Shown piece after piece: positions 1 to 9,633 of a DNA stretch of 21,903 nucleotides; the stretch's first letter is position 1, and the number at the start of each line of letters is the position of its first letter. This DNA is from Collodictyon triciliatum (taxonomy: Eukaryota; CRuMs), in assembly GCA_043381765.1 (NCBI GenBank), contig JBHJMP010001163.1, positions 1 to 21,903 of the forward strand, read 5' to 3'. Below the pieces are notes generated by a model, which was not told the origin of the DNA, did no database searches, and saw nothing but the letters and a program-made list of their open reading frames with translations. The position numbers and the translations under genes were made by a program.

Positions 1-76
1 TTTTTTCTTTTTTTCTTTTTTTCTTTTTTTCTTTTTTTCTTTTTTTCTTTTTTTCTTTTTTCTTTTTTTCTTTTTT
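1..76. repeat. T-rich 8-bp tandem repeat at window edge
   Basis: Uninterrupted tandem copies of a TTTTTTTC-type unit fill the first 76 bases, with slight unit-length variation. It is a microsatellite at the very edge of the window, which is where short-read assemblies commonly stop. Confidence 0.9.
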
Positions 77-1040
77 CGAAGAAATAATATCTGAGAAAAA
101 AATACCGAGCAGGAAGCACGCTGGCAAGAGAAAACGAAAAAGAAGGACATTTCGAACGGATGTCGACATCTTTCTTCCTTCCTTGCACTCTTGAATGCTA
201 CTCCAGTCGACGCTAACCAGTCGCGTGTACGCGTCTACCTCTCTGTCGGGAAGCACAATTTGCGTTCGCTGGTCTGTTCTTTGGAGTGCACTTGCGTATT
301 GCTATTGGCAGTGGGCGACTGAAATCAGGTGCATTTAGTTGTTTTTTGTTTTTTGTTTTTTGAGGAGAGAAGAGAAGACTGGCCCTTGCATGGGATTCGC
401 GTTTGCTCAGGCCACAACGTTGAGAGGCCTCTCCGCAGTTTTGCCGCGGTTGTGCCTGCGCGTCATCGCCCAGTCTGCGTGTGTTTTGACAGCTGCCTGA
501 TCCTGCTCGTTTGGCGCGCATATTTTGTTTTATGGATCGACGCAAAACCACAACATAATTTCCGCAAATAGAAGTACTAAGACTTTGGCACCATCCAATG
601 AAACGCACGATTCTAGTCTCGAACACTCTAACCCGCCTCTGAACAACACAAGACTTCGCCAGCTGTTCCGCCTAGTGCGCCATACAAAGTCCAATCCCAC
701 AAGCCACACACGTGCCACCTTCCATTTCTGGATACATAAATTCATCAAAACCACACGATGAAAATGTTTGCGCGGCAGACTACCCTTGATACAAATATAT
801 ATTATTTTACTGAATATTATATATATATATCCTATAGAGAAAGATTTCTTTGAAAGAATCTTCTACCTTTTTTGCCTTCTTGTTGGCTGTGGGTGCCCGA
901 GCCCTAAGATCCGCTTTCCACGAATCCGATCCCTCGCGATGCATCATGAACCAATACGATGTTTTCTCAGATCAAATCCGCAACACACAAATACACAGAC
1001 ACAAATCACAAGACACGCGGGATACTCGCTCGCTCTTTGA
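77..1040. other. Non-coding stretch upstream of the GP63-like gene
   Basis: I see no supportable gene here on either strand. Open frames exist (for example 329-571 on plus, 213-626 on minus) but they have low-complexity or compositionally odd translations, no recognisable domain and no convincing splice-linked continuation. An AT-only patch at about 797-830 could be promoter-like but carries no diagnostic motif. Exons of a gene lying further left cannot be excluded. Confidence 0.5.
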
Positions 1041-1144
1041 ACTCAACTCAACTCAACTCAACTCAACTCAACTCAACTCAACTCAACTCAACTCAACTCA
1101 ACTCAACTCAACTCAACTCAACTCAACTCAACTCAACTCAACTC
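1041..1144. repeat. (ACTCA)n pentanucleotide microsatellite
   Basis: About 20 near-perfect copies of ACTCA, fading into imperfect copies up to about 1163. It lies 50-150 bases upstream of the GP63-like start codon, so it falls in the promoter or 5' untranslated leader. No frame of the repeat contains a stop codon, so a long open frame runs through it and ends with TGA at 1192-1194, directly against the ATG at 1195. Confidence 0.95.
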
Positions 1145-1194
1145 TCAACTTAACTCTCAACTCTGTTCTCACGCCGATCGCCGCAGGACTTTGA

Positions 1195-4100
1195 ATGGAT
1201 CGTGGTTTTCTCGCAGCTTTGATCCTTGTGCTCGCCCTTATTGCAGCGGCCAACGCATATGCGCTCAGCAAACCAGCCACTGTGGCAAACACCGCACATG
1301 ACTCGCTGCCCCGTGTCGAGTCTCTCAGCAGACTGCAACGCAGCGCTCAAGCTCGTCGCACAGTGCGACCACAGCCGATCCGCATCAAGGTCGCGGAGGT
1401 CCAGCAGATAGCCGATCAGGAAGTCCGGGCCCTGCTTGTGAACGATCTCTTCCCGGCCGCCGTCTCTTCTCTCGCTTCGATCCTGCGTGTTTGGACACCG
1501 CTTGAATCCAACCTAACTCTGCCTCGCACGTGCTCCTCCGTCAACCCCACGACTGGTTTGCCTCAGCTATTGTGACACTTTTTCTTTTTCTTTTTCTTTT
1601 TCTTTTTCTTTTTCTTTTCCTTTTCCTTTTCTTTTCCTTTTCTTTTGGATATGTTTTAGTTTCTGGTAGGGAATGGGTTCAGTGAGCACGCTATTCGAGA
1701 ATCGGTTTGTTGGGCATATCTTTACTCTAACCATCTATCTGACCCAGGCGTGTGCCAAACCTATGCTGAGAAAACTATTTGTGGAACCACAGAGATCCCT
1801 CCCCAGTATCTGACGGGCCAGGGTTCTGGTGCTGCCGCCGATTTTATTCTGTTCCTGCAATACAACAGCGTCCCTGCCTGCACAGCTGAAAAATCCGTCA
1901 CCATTGAATACTGCCACCGCCTGGCCGAGGATGACCGGTATGGGATAATTATATGCTTGCATAAATCCTTATAAATATCATCAAGTCTTCTAACACCATC
2001 GCAAATTAATAAATGGAAAAAAAAAAGCCCAACGTCAGGAATTGTTAACATCTGCCCTGCGTTCCTCAAGCTGGGCTATGTGTCACAGAAGAAGTTTGTT
2101 CTGCACGTTTTGATGCATCAAGCTGGATTCCATCAAGTACACATGCCCTTCTGGAGAGACGAGTTTGGAGAGCCCAGGTCGCTATCTCTTTTTCTTTCGT
2201 CAAATCAAGGCTACTATTCATATCCGTGGAATCAGCCTTTTTTTTGAAAAAGATACGTGAAAGTGCAGGCAACCCTCTGGAAATTTTGGTGTTAATCCTC
2301 ATAGTTTATCGCAAATAGAGTGCCCCGCGAGAGCTCTGGCCTCCCCGTCATCGACGAATTAACCAAAGGATATTCAACTGCGAATGTGGTCCAGTCTTTC
2401 ACTGAACGTGGACATACAGTGAAAAAGCTGATCACTCCGAACGCGCTTGCCTTTGCTCGCAAACACACCGGATGCTCGACGCTGAATGGTATCTTCAATA
2501 AAGATTCGAATCCATCGTCTATCATGTATGCATCCCCATCTCTCCATAATGTGTTAACTTTAAAGAAAGGGCTTGAAAGCTAAGTCGGAGCTAACTCAAA
2601 TCCATATTTTAGGTGTTGAGTTGGAAGATCAAGGAAGTGAAGCTGGAAGCAACTGGGAGGCTCGTGTTGCTCTCGGGTAAGTCGTCCCTCGGTCCCATGT
2701 TAATCCTCTATATACCCATCAGATTCTATTGAGTTATCAGCCTGATGTGTAAATGTTGTTCCTCAAAATTTAAAGAATGGTATTTCACGTAGGGAAATCA
2801 TGGAGGGAACCATACGTGACTCGTCTGTTGTGTCATTGCTTACTCTAGGTGCGTTCCAAGACATGGGTTGGTACGACGTCAATCTGCTCCAGGTATTTGA
2901 ATTTTCGCTTTCAGTCATGTATATATATATCGCTAACGTGTGAGGATTCAGACTGGAATACTTATGTAAACGTCTCAAAAGGCCTCCACTCTGCCTTGGG
3001 GTTACCAACGAGGATGTGCAGCGGTGACAGAAAAATGTATTCAGGATGAGGCCCCTGTCGATGAGACAATGTTTTGCCACATTCCTGGCCCGGACACTCG
3101 CTTTTACTGCACAAATAATCGCCGTGGATTTGGCGCCTGCAATACTACAACATATGCCAACAACCTCCCTGCCCAGTATCAGTACTTTGAGAACCCCAAA
3201 GTCGGAGGTTTGTCCTTCATAAGTCATACATCAGAGTTATAATAGATATTGTGTGTCCATCGGTTTCAATTTTCTGGAATACAGCCCCGGCTTCATCTCA
3301 CATAAGCACTTAAGTATGGAGCCTGCAGACTAAGCAGCCACACCTTAGGAAGTGAAAGTTTACTAGATTACTGTCCCATCATCCGGCCCCTTCCCACGGG
3401 TTCCTGCAATCCTTTCGGCTATTCTACTGGTGTGATTGATGAATACGGATCTAGCCTCGGTGTTGATTCGTTTTGCTTTGACTCCACCCTTGCTTACGGC
3501 GGTGTCGCTGATGACATTCAAGCTCGCTGCTACCGAGTAATTTTTTTATATTATGTTATCTCAATATGCAATTATGTAAAATATGGTCTAACTGAGACAA
3601 AAATACTTGCTATCTATCGGGGGTTTGTCCTTACTTTCTATTATTTTTTTAATGCTTTTTACTTCGCTCATTGACCCTTTGATTTTGTGTGTCAGGCTGA
3701 TTGCATCCAAAGGTACCCCCAGGCACCGCACCGAGTGCGTGTTACGATTGGATTTGAGTCTCATATTTGTGACACTGACGACGAGCAGCTGCTCTTTTCC
3801 AGGTATGGGCACTCTCCAGAAAAATTTGAGCATGAATAAATCTGAATCAAATCTGCTCTTTAGCTACACAGGCTACATCCAGTGCCCTCCTGTCCATTCC
3901 ATCTGCCCCGAGCACGAGTGTGCTTGCTCTGCTGGTGGGAAATGCATTGAAGGGGAATGCTACTGTCCATTTGGCAACTGCGGTGACTCTACTATTTACC
4001 ATTAACATAATGAGAGTTTTTTTGCACTCTGTCAAATTTACTTTACTATAGTATGTATTATATTTCTCAAGATATACTGCATCAATAGCAACTGATTGTA

Positions 4101-6117
4101 TCTTGAGCGAGTGGTCAGCTTGGTCGAGTTGCAGTGCTGAATGTGGCCCTGGAACACAAACCCGCACTCGTGAGGTTATTTCAGCTCCCAAAAATGGAGG
4201 CGTTGCATGTGGTGTCCTGGAGGAATCCATGGACTGTAATCTCGGCACCTGCAGTATGTATTACCACCCTTTACATTTTTTTATGTCGCAGAATTTCTAG
4301 GAGAGCTTGAAATCGTCTCAAATATATTGTCATGGAAGAGGAGGTAAAGGAAAGTTGATGCCAAACCTATCTGTACTCACAATAGACCAAGGAGATGAAA
4401 CGCCTCAACCCACTGGAGCAATATACGACTGGCAAACTAGTGAATGGTCACCTTGTGAGCCTTTATGCCTTCGTGGACTGAAGCACCGAGATGTGTTTTG
4501 CGTTCACGTACCCTCTGGGGAAACCGTAAGTCCTTTTTGCGACCAATCCATTCGCCATGGAATGTGCAGTTCTCTGATAATACTTTATCATTCTTGTACC
4601 GTAACTATGGTGACATTATGGCTATGCTGATAGGTTGGTGACTGCTTCTGTCAACAAGAAAAGCCAGAGGAGGAGACCGATTGCCACGATGAGCCCGACC
4701 TTTCCCACACCTGTACAGCCACAGAAACCATCGGACCCGAGGGAGGAGAGGGTATGACTGTATTCGTCTTTTATTTCTATTTTTTTTTTTTTTGTGGTTT
4801 CATTCTAACTTCATATTAAGTTGCTTTTTCTGATTCGTCATTATTCTTTCTGTCTCGTTGAATATCTTGTCTCAAGTTTATCATGAGGAGCACATGTCCT
4901 TCACCCTGCCTCCTAATGCTGTGAATATGACTTATGTCATCAAAATCACAACGTACGAGACATACGGCGAGATCGACAAGGCCAAAGTAAGTCCCCAACA
5001 AACGGTATTGAAGACTATAGCACGACAAAAGCTATCACCATTTATGCTGAATCTGCGGGTTCACAGGCCCCTAATCCCTTCCTTTTCCTCTACTTGTCTT
5101 GCAGTACAGCGACCCCCTCCCTCACTCGCTCGTGTCGCCTCTCTTTGAATTCCAACCATCCGGGCTGACCTTCAAGCATCCTGCCGCTATTCGCATCCTG
5201 ATTCCACACGAAAAGTACGACAGCCACGATGAGTATGCTGTTTTTATTCTCTCTGAAGGATCTGTCTGGGAGCGCTCCAACCACACGTCCATCCACAAGG
5301 AGCACCACGTAATTACATCAAGATGCAGGAAAGAATCATGATTGAAAACGAAATGAAATCGGCTCATTATTTCTCAAGCCATCTAACTTTCTCCTTTGGT
5401 GTCGCGTGTACCATAAATGCAGGAGGTGTTTTTGTACGGAGAAGTGGAGCACTTTTCCCTCGTTGCAGCCTTCCGAATCGAAGAGGAACCAATCGACCTT
5501 TGTAAGTCATCAGATTGCTGATATATACTTGCTCCACATCTCTCCCTGACTGTGTGGTTTATATTCTTATTCGTTGTCGCTTTCTCTCTTTCTCTCTTTC
5601 TCTCTTTCTCTCTTTCTCTCTTTCTCTCTTTCTCTCTTTCTCTCTTTCTCTCTTTCTCTCTTTCTCTCTTTCTCTCTTTCTTTCTTCCTCCCGCTGCAGC
5701 CGACGCCATCCGCAACGGAGTCCTGCTTGTGCTCCTGCTTTGCGCCATGACGGGGCTCTGCCTCTTCTACTTTTCCCGCCAGGACCACACAAAGACATCA
5801 GCACCGTTCGACTGGAGCAATATCGGCCGAAGCCTGCGTGGCCTCTGCATGCCAGCAGTTTGTTTCCTTCATTCCTGCCTCTCGTCATTCTCCTTTTTTC
5901 ACACCTGCTTCTTTTGTTGGTATCTTTCTATCTTTCTATCTTTCTATCTTTCTATCTTTCTATCTTTCTATCTTTCTATCTTTCTATCTTTCTATCTTTG
6001 TATGTGCTTGTTGACATTGCGCTGGCTTCGTCTCGCTTGACTCAGTGTCTTCTTGTTATGACAATCCTGCAGCCTGCCGAACTGCGCCAACGCAACGACG
6101 CTGACGAGCATCTCTAA
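1195..6117 (+). CDS. GP63/leishmanolysin-like (M8) membrane pseudo-protease with TSP1 repeats
   Basis: Complete 18-exon gene, 2,694 coding bases, 897 residues. Exons: 1195-1555, 1748-1937, 2028-2177, 2319-2488, 2613-2676, 2793-2892, 2982-3207, 3349-3536, 3696-3802, 3864-3982, 4089-4253, 4386-4525, 4634-4751, 4877-4986, 5105-5308, 5423-5501, 5700-5857, 6073-6117. Every junction is GT..AG and phases match throughout, which strongly supports the model. Order: hydrophobic signal peptide (about 1-22); M8 domain with family signatures DRPTSGIVNICP, ITPNALAFARKHTGCSTLNG, GVELEDQGSEAG, FQDMGWYDVN, LPWGYQRGC and LLDYCP; EGF-like Cys-rich stretch (about 520-558); two thrombospondin type 1 repeats (about 561-690); ZU5-like beta domain (about 697-830); transmembrane helix (838-855); about 40-residue cytoplasmic tail. 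M8 enzymes are zinc endopeptidases using HExxH plus a distal His. Here the motif reads HVLMH (210-214) and the distal His is Asn304, while the Met-turn Met315 is kept. I infer a catalytically dead surface adhesion or binding protein. The start at 1195 is the only ATG placed before the signal peptide. Confidence 0.9.
1575..1647. repeat. (CTTTT)n microsatellite in intron 1
   Basis: Tandem CTTTT/CTTTTC units inside intron 1 (1556-1747) of the GP63-like gene, on the coding strand in pyrimidine-rich orientation. Confidence 0.9.
2104..2118 (+). other. Degenerate zinc-protease motif HVLMH
   Basis: Exon 3 of the GP63-like gene encodes FVLHVLMHQAGFH where M8 proteases have HExxHxxGF. Both His ligands (210, 214) are kept, but the general-base Glu is Val, codon GTT at 2107-2109. 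A Glu codon (GAA/GAG) would need at least two base changes, so one miscalled base does not explain it. Confidence 0.9.
2651..2653 (+). other. Third zinc ligand His replaced by Asn (AAC)
   Basis: Exon 5 encodes GVELEDQGSEAGSNWEAR. In leishmanolysins this segment carries GSHWE or similar, whose His is the third zinc ligand. Here the codon is AAC (Asn304), one base from CAC. Flanking residues are well conserved, so the alignment is unambiguous. Confidence 0.85.
4089..4751 (+). other. Two thrombospondin type 1 repeats (exons 11-13)
   Basis: The first repeat (residues about 561-613) shows the classic WSAWSSCSAECGPGTQTRTR pattern: a WxxWxxC C-mannosylation motif, a CSxxCG motif and the Arg layer. 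It occupies one exon with phase 1 introns on both sides, typical of shuffled domains. The second (about 628-690, exons 12-13) is the more divergent ADAMTS-like form: DWQTSEWSPCEPLC, then VFCV and a later KP..C spacing. TSP1 repeats mediate extracellular adhesion or glycan binding. Confidence 0.85.
4877..5501 (+). other. ZU5-like juxtamembrane beta domain
   Basis: Exons 14-16 (residues about 697-830) encode a beta-rich stretch whose core SPLFEFQPSGLTFKHPAAI matches the ZU5 pattern of a small-residue start, an SPxGLTF turn and an xxPAxI strand. It sits between the TSP1 repeats and the membrane helix, where many receptors carry ZU5 or GAIN-like modules. I see no GPS cleavage motif. The family call is by pattern only. 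Confidence 0.55.
5578..5690. repeat. (TCTCTTTC)n microsatellite ending at a splice acceptor
   Basis: About 13 copies of an 8-bp all-pyrimidine unit in intron 16 (5502-5699) of the GP63-like gene. It ends within about 10-20 bases of the acceptor CTGCAG at 5694-5699, so it serves as, or has replaced, the polypyrimidine tract. Confidence 0.95.
5720..5773 (+). other. Single transmembrane helix of the GP63-like protein
   Basis: Exon 17 encodes an 18-residue uncharged run (VLLVLLLCAMTGLCLFYF, residues 838-855) followed by Ser-Arg, a normal stop-transfer arrangement. With the N-terminal signal peptide this predicts a type I membrane protein. Classical trypanosomatid GP63 is instead usually GPI-anchored. 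Confidence 0.85.
5926..5999. repeat. (TTTCTATC)n microsatellite in intron 17
   Basis: About 9 copies of TTTCTATC inside intron 17 (5858-6072). The unit is one base from the TTTCTCTC unit of the preceding intron, which suggests a shared origin by point change and expansion, or similar slippage bias. Confidence 0.9.
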
Positions 6118-6421
6118 ATCGCAAAACCCGACCTGCACCCGATACAACCCTGCGAATCCGCTACTCTTGCAGAAAGCCGTCTTTTTGTTGACCACTCTCC
6201 TACAATTCAGCTCAGCTCTTTTTCTCTCTTTCCATCTCGATGTTGTGCATGGTCACCAACCACCCCATTTTTTGGTTCGTGCTGTGTTTGGAGCGACCTG
6301 TTTGTATGTCGCTGGAAGCACCTGCACTCTATCATAATCGCACCGACGCCAGTCATCCCCTTTCAGCCCAGTCTCTCATCTCTTTTCCTTATTTCTGCAT
6401 GACCTCCTCTACATTAAACCC

Positions 6422-6470
<49 letters not shown>

Positions 6471-6876
6471 ACACATACACAACCTGCCCATTCCCTCTGT
6501 GGTAAGCGCCCACAGCCGGTTCATGAAGCGCAACACTGCTGGTTTGTCTGCTTCGGCAATTCTCTGCAGGCCGAAAAACTCATTCTCATATTCTCCACAT
6601 ATGGGATGCGGGCTGAAGGGACAATAATGGCATCGAATCCACACAGGCTGTGCAACTTCGAATCTATTGTAAAAGACCAAAAGTGGGATGATTCTCCGGC
6701 TTTAATTTTACATATTGTGATTTGTAGCAGTCGAAGTAGCAGAAGCAGCATGAGATTTTATATTTTCCAGAAATAGTATATATGTGTTTTCGGCGTTCGA
6801 ACCGGCGCTCCGGTTTTGGTTTCTTACGAAACGTTCCTCTTAATCCTCTTGGGTTGTGTGGAGGGAAAGGACTCAC
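6118..6876. other. Convergent intergenic region with (AC)n
   Basis: This lies between the 3' end of the plus-strand GP63-like gene and the poorly resolved 3' end of the minus-strand membrane-protein gene. I see no independent gene. Open frames at 6240-6776 (+) and 6664-6915 (-) lack domains and cross the (AC)n repeat. Terminal exon(s) and the 3' untranslated region of the minus-strand gene probably lie partly here. No clear AATAAA-type signal is visible for either gene. Confidence 0.5.
6420..6481. repeat. (AC)n dinucleotide microsatellite
   Basis: About 22 AC units followed by ACACAT variants, in the convergent intergenic region. Confidence 0.95.
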
Positions 6877-7168
6877 CAGCCAGTCCCACGCACAAAGTCT
6901 GTAAAGAAGGCACAAAGACAGAGCGGAAGGGAATAAACAGACAATTGAAGGGCGCTGAGAGGTTTGTGGACAAAACTAGAGAGTGGGAATCATAGAGGAT
7001 GAGGAAGTTGCACGCAGTGGGCCACGAGCGGACTTTGACTGGAGGGCTACGAGATTCAGAAATGCAACACCTTTGGTTAGAGCCTTGTCGAGTAAGGAAA
7101 GGGAGATGCCGGTATGGCTCGAGTGGCGGGATGAATGACTGAGAAACGAGAGTGCCAAAGAAAGAAAC

Positions 7169-8722
7169 CTGGGGCGAGACCCTGGTCAAAGTTCCTCGAC
7201 GTCCAGTAGCCAAGAGCCATGAGCAGAACCCGACAGCATAATGCAATCGCAACTGGAGTTGTGTTTGGTTAGACATAGACTATTGATCAAATAACCCCTT
7301 GAGGTGACGATGGATATGGGACAGAGGAATATAGATGGGAACGCTACCAACACCGCCGATAAGGTCCACAGGAACGTCACTGGACAAGGAAAAAACAGCA
7401 ACTTGGTATATGCTGAGGACCGGGGCGAGTAAAGAAGTCAGTTGGTAGAGAGCGACAAGTTTGGTGTTTTCGTGGATGACCTGCACAATTATCGGGGTGA
7501 GAATTGGTGATGAAGGAGACCAGTTACAAAGGGCTAAGATTTCCGGTGTTTGTTTTTCTTTGACTTTCCCCAGGGTGCGCACCAGGAAATACCAAAGTGA
7601 AGGAGAAAAGTACTGAGTATCGGCCAAGAGCGAAGACGGCGATGGCTACGGGCGTCAATGTGGTGCCAATGGCGATGCTGCTTGCGCGATGCTCCTGATA
7701 GATCACTGAGGCTGTAATCATTACCAGCCAGAGCATGAGCTCAAACTTGAGCAATGTCAGGTAGACTTGCGTGAGACGAAACATTTCTGTGTGTCATCAG
7801 AGGCCGAATATTGAGTCAGTGGTGTATTGGCTTTTGTCCCTACTTTTAATAGAATGTATGTGTGTTGTGGGGCATAGGGCATGAATGAGGAACAGACTGC
7901 GGAGGCTCTCGTTTGGGCCGATGCGTTTGTATACGGTGAAGCCGATTTCTTTGTTGACGCGCTTGGTGAGGGCAAAGTAGGCAATCTGGCATGCTACGCA
8001 AATGGCAAACATGGCGATGAAGTGTGCCTCGCCACGGGCAAGGACCTGCAGGATACTGTAGAGCATGGTGCAGAAGGTAGTGAGCAGGAAGCCAAAGAAC
8101 TCAAAGATGTTCTTCTCCAGAATCTACAAGTGTGTGTGTGTGTGTGTGTGTAAAAGTGCAGTTAGTCGAGGTGCGTTGCGAATTATCCTTTGTGCGAAGT
8201 GCTTGGCTTATGGATGGGACTGTGTGAGACTTACGCCACTGAATGAAAAGTACATCTGAAGCAGGGTGATGAAAAAGAGGGTCAGGGAGTAGAAGAGGTT
8301 TGTTTCCTGCAGGCATGGGTCCTCTGTGCATCTGTATGGAGGGATTACATCATTTTCTTCGGTATAGTTTGTGCTTGTTTTGGACATTTGGCGATAGGCG
8401 GACTCTATATGAGCCGGGAAAATATACGAATGATTCGGCCCTTGGAAATATGTGAGCGAGTGTGAATAGGGAAAATGAGCAGCGTGGTTGGGGTTTGAGC
8501 AAAGACTGGGCAGGAGGGATTTGGAGTCTGTTCTGTCATCTTTTTCGAGTTTTTTTTCTTTCCATAGAATCTGTTTTACCGATCGACTTTGTCTGCAAGA
8601 AGAAGGATGTTGATGATCAGGAGAGTCAATTGCTGACAGCAAGACACAAAGAGGAGGCATTTGCCCACAAAGAAGAGGGTTGTGATCCTCTCCAGAACGC
8701 CACCATCGTCGGGTCGCTTCAT
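7169..8722 (-). CDS. Multi-pass membrane protein, function unknown (C-terminus unresolved)
   Basis: Six phase-consistent exons on the minus strand: 8722-8580, 8505-8235, 8123-7898, 7786-7614, 7480-7381, 7252-7169 (332 residues so far). About eight hydrophobic helices are visible, including LFYSLTLFFITLLQMYF, HFIAMFAICVACQIAYFAL, IAIGTTLTPVAIAVFALG and IAIALCCRVLLMALGYW. Soluble-side landmarks are YKRIGPNESLRKMFRL after helix 4, GRYSVIHENTKL before helix 7 and NFDQGL after the last helix. This layout (KxIG....LR.M, xxxENxK, NFxxGL) reminds me of uncharacterised multi-spanning proteins best known from fungi (DUF7789-like); that is recollection, not a search. After 7169 the frame needs a phase-1 acceptor. 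Candidates are a 22-nt exon 6898-6877 or an exon starting near 7075 that stops near 6976. Start ATG 8722 has an in-frame stop upstream, but an extra 5' exon (ATG at 8979, joining near 8733) is possible. Confidence 0.65.
8129..8151. repeat. (TG)n microsatellite in minus-gene intron 2
   Basis: About 11 TG units, read as (CA)n on the minus strand. It lies just upstream of the acceptor CTTGTAG of minus-strand exon 3 at 8123. Confidence 0.9.
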
Positions 8723-9435
8723 TGTTTGCCGATTCCTGTCAGGAAACGCTGCGATCTAAGCAAGATAGTGAGTGGATCATTATGCGCCTTTTCCTTTTTC
8801 TTTTCCTCTTTCTTTTCCTTTGCTCCTTCCTTCCTTCCTTCCTTCCTATTCCTGCCTTGGTGATCTTGTGATCTGGGTTTTCGTTTTCGTAACTTTGCCT
8901 GGGCGCTTTTGTGAAGGACATGATCTTTGCGAGCGTCAATGGGACTGAGCATTACAAGAAGCTCACAACAAACGACCACTTATAGCCGAAGCGTTATTGG
9001 AAAGGCATGTATTCCATGAATCATAGTGCATATTTTCTACTTATGTACCATTGATGTTCAGTCAATGATTTTGAGGTTAACTTGGCATTTTTAGCTGATG
9101 TGAATATTTTTATAATGATATTATCATATATTCCAGATATGATGATCTATGTCCTAATTCGCTTCGTCGCCGATCGAACCAACGTGTTGCTTTTTGTGAT
9201 TCACAGACAAAGACCCGCACGAATGAAAAGAAACATCAGCAACTGCGCACGATCGGCGGCGTCTTTGCATCTGGAAAACAGATACTTGGTAGTCAGATAC
9301 CTCCTCTCTTGGCAGGTGGCTCTATTTTCCGCTGAGAAAAACCCGGCCGATTCGACAAACAACTTTTCACAGATCAGAGTAAACTCAGAGCGAGGCCGCG
9401 ATCTGCTGCTGACAAAAGACTGCCTTCTTTCTAGA
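8723..9435. other. Divergent spacer between membrane-protein gene and VPS13
   Basis: About 0.7 kb separates the two divergent start codons and should hold both promoters and 5' untranslated regions, unless the minus-strand gene has an additional 5' exon around 8979-8890. A (TTCC)n tract lies at 8827-8847. The plus-strand frame 9082-9435 is open but looks like chance upstream extension: the VPS13 family begins exactly at the Met at 9436. I see no TATA box or other named promoter element. Confidence 0.5.
8827..8847. repeat. (TTCC)n short microsatellite
   Basis: Five TTCC units within a longer pyrimidine-rich patch in the divergent spacer. Confidence 0.85.
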
Positions 9436-9566
9436 ATGTTTGAGCGTCTTGTAAGCAGTGCACTGACCCGAGCTCTGTCTCGTTACGTACACATCGACGG
9501 TCAGCAACTCTCCATCTCGCTGTGGCAAGGTTTGTGAATACCTTCCTCTCTTCTTCATCTCCAGTG

Positions 9567-9633
<67 letters not shown>

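Noticed and set aside
213-626. 137-codon minus-strand open frame upstream of the GP63-like gene
   Set aside because: Basic, low-complexity translation with no domain or splice-linked partner; likely chance.
2039-2177. GP63 exon 3 starting at the nearer acceptor (2039)
   Set aside because: It gives an immediate in-frame stop. The acceptor at 2027 keeps phase and restores the family motif around DRPTSGIVNICP.
4101-4253. TSP1 exon starting at the AG just before the CGAGTGG stretch
   Set aside because: Phase does not match exon 10. The acceptor at 4088 fits phase and gives the usual DCILSEW lead-in to the repeat.
5515-6117. Long open frames through the TTTCTCTC and TTTCTATC repeats (plus and minus)
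   Set aside because: They are translations of intronic microsatellites. Exons 17 and 18 with matching phases explain the real coding parts.
6240-6776. 178-codon open frame in the convergent intergenic region
   Set aside because: It crosses the (AC)n repeat as His-Thr repeats, has no domain and no linked exons.
7381-7403. A 23-nt micro-intron or frameshift in the minus-strand gene after SIYQ
   Set aside because: It would create a TGA. Ending exon 5 at 7381 and resuming at 7252 keeps phase and yields a clean last helix followed by NFDQGL.
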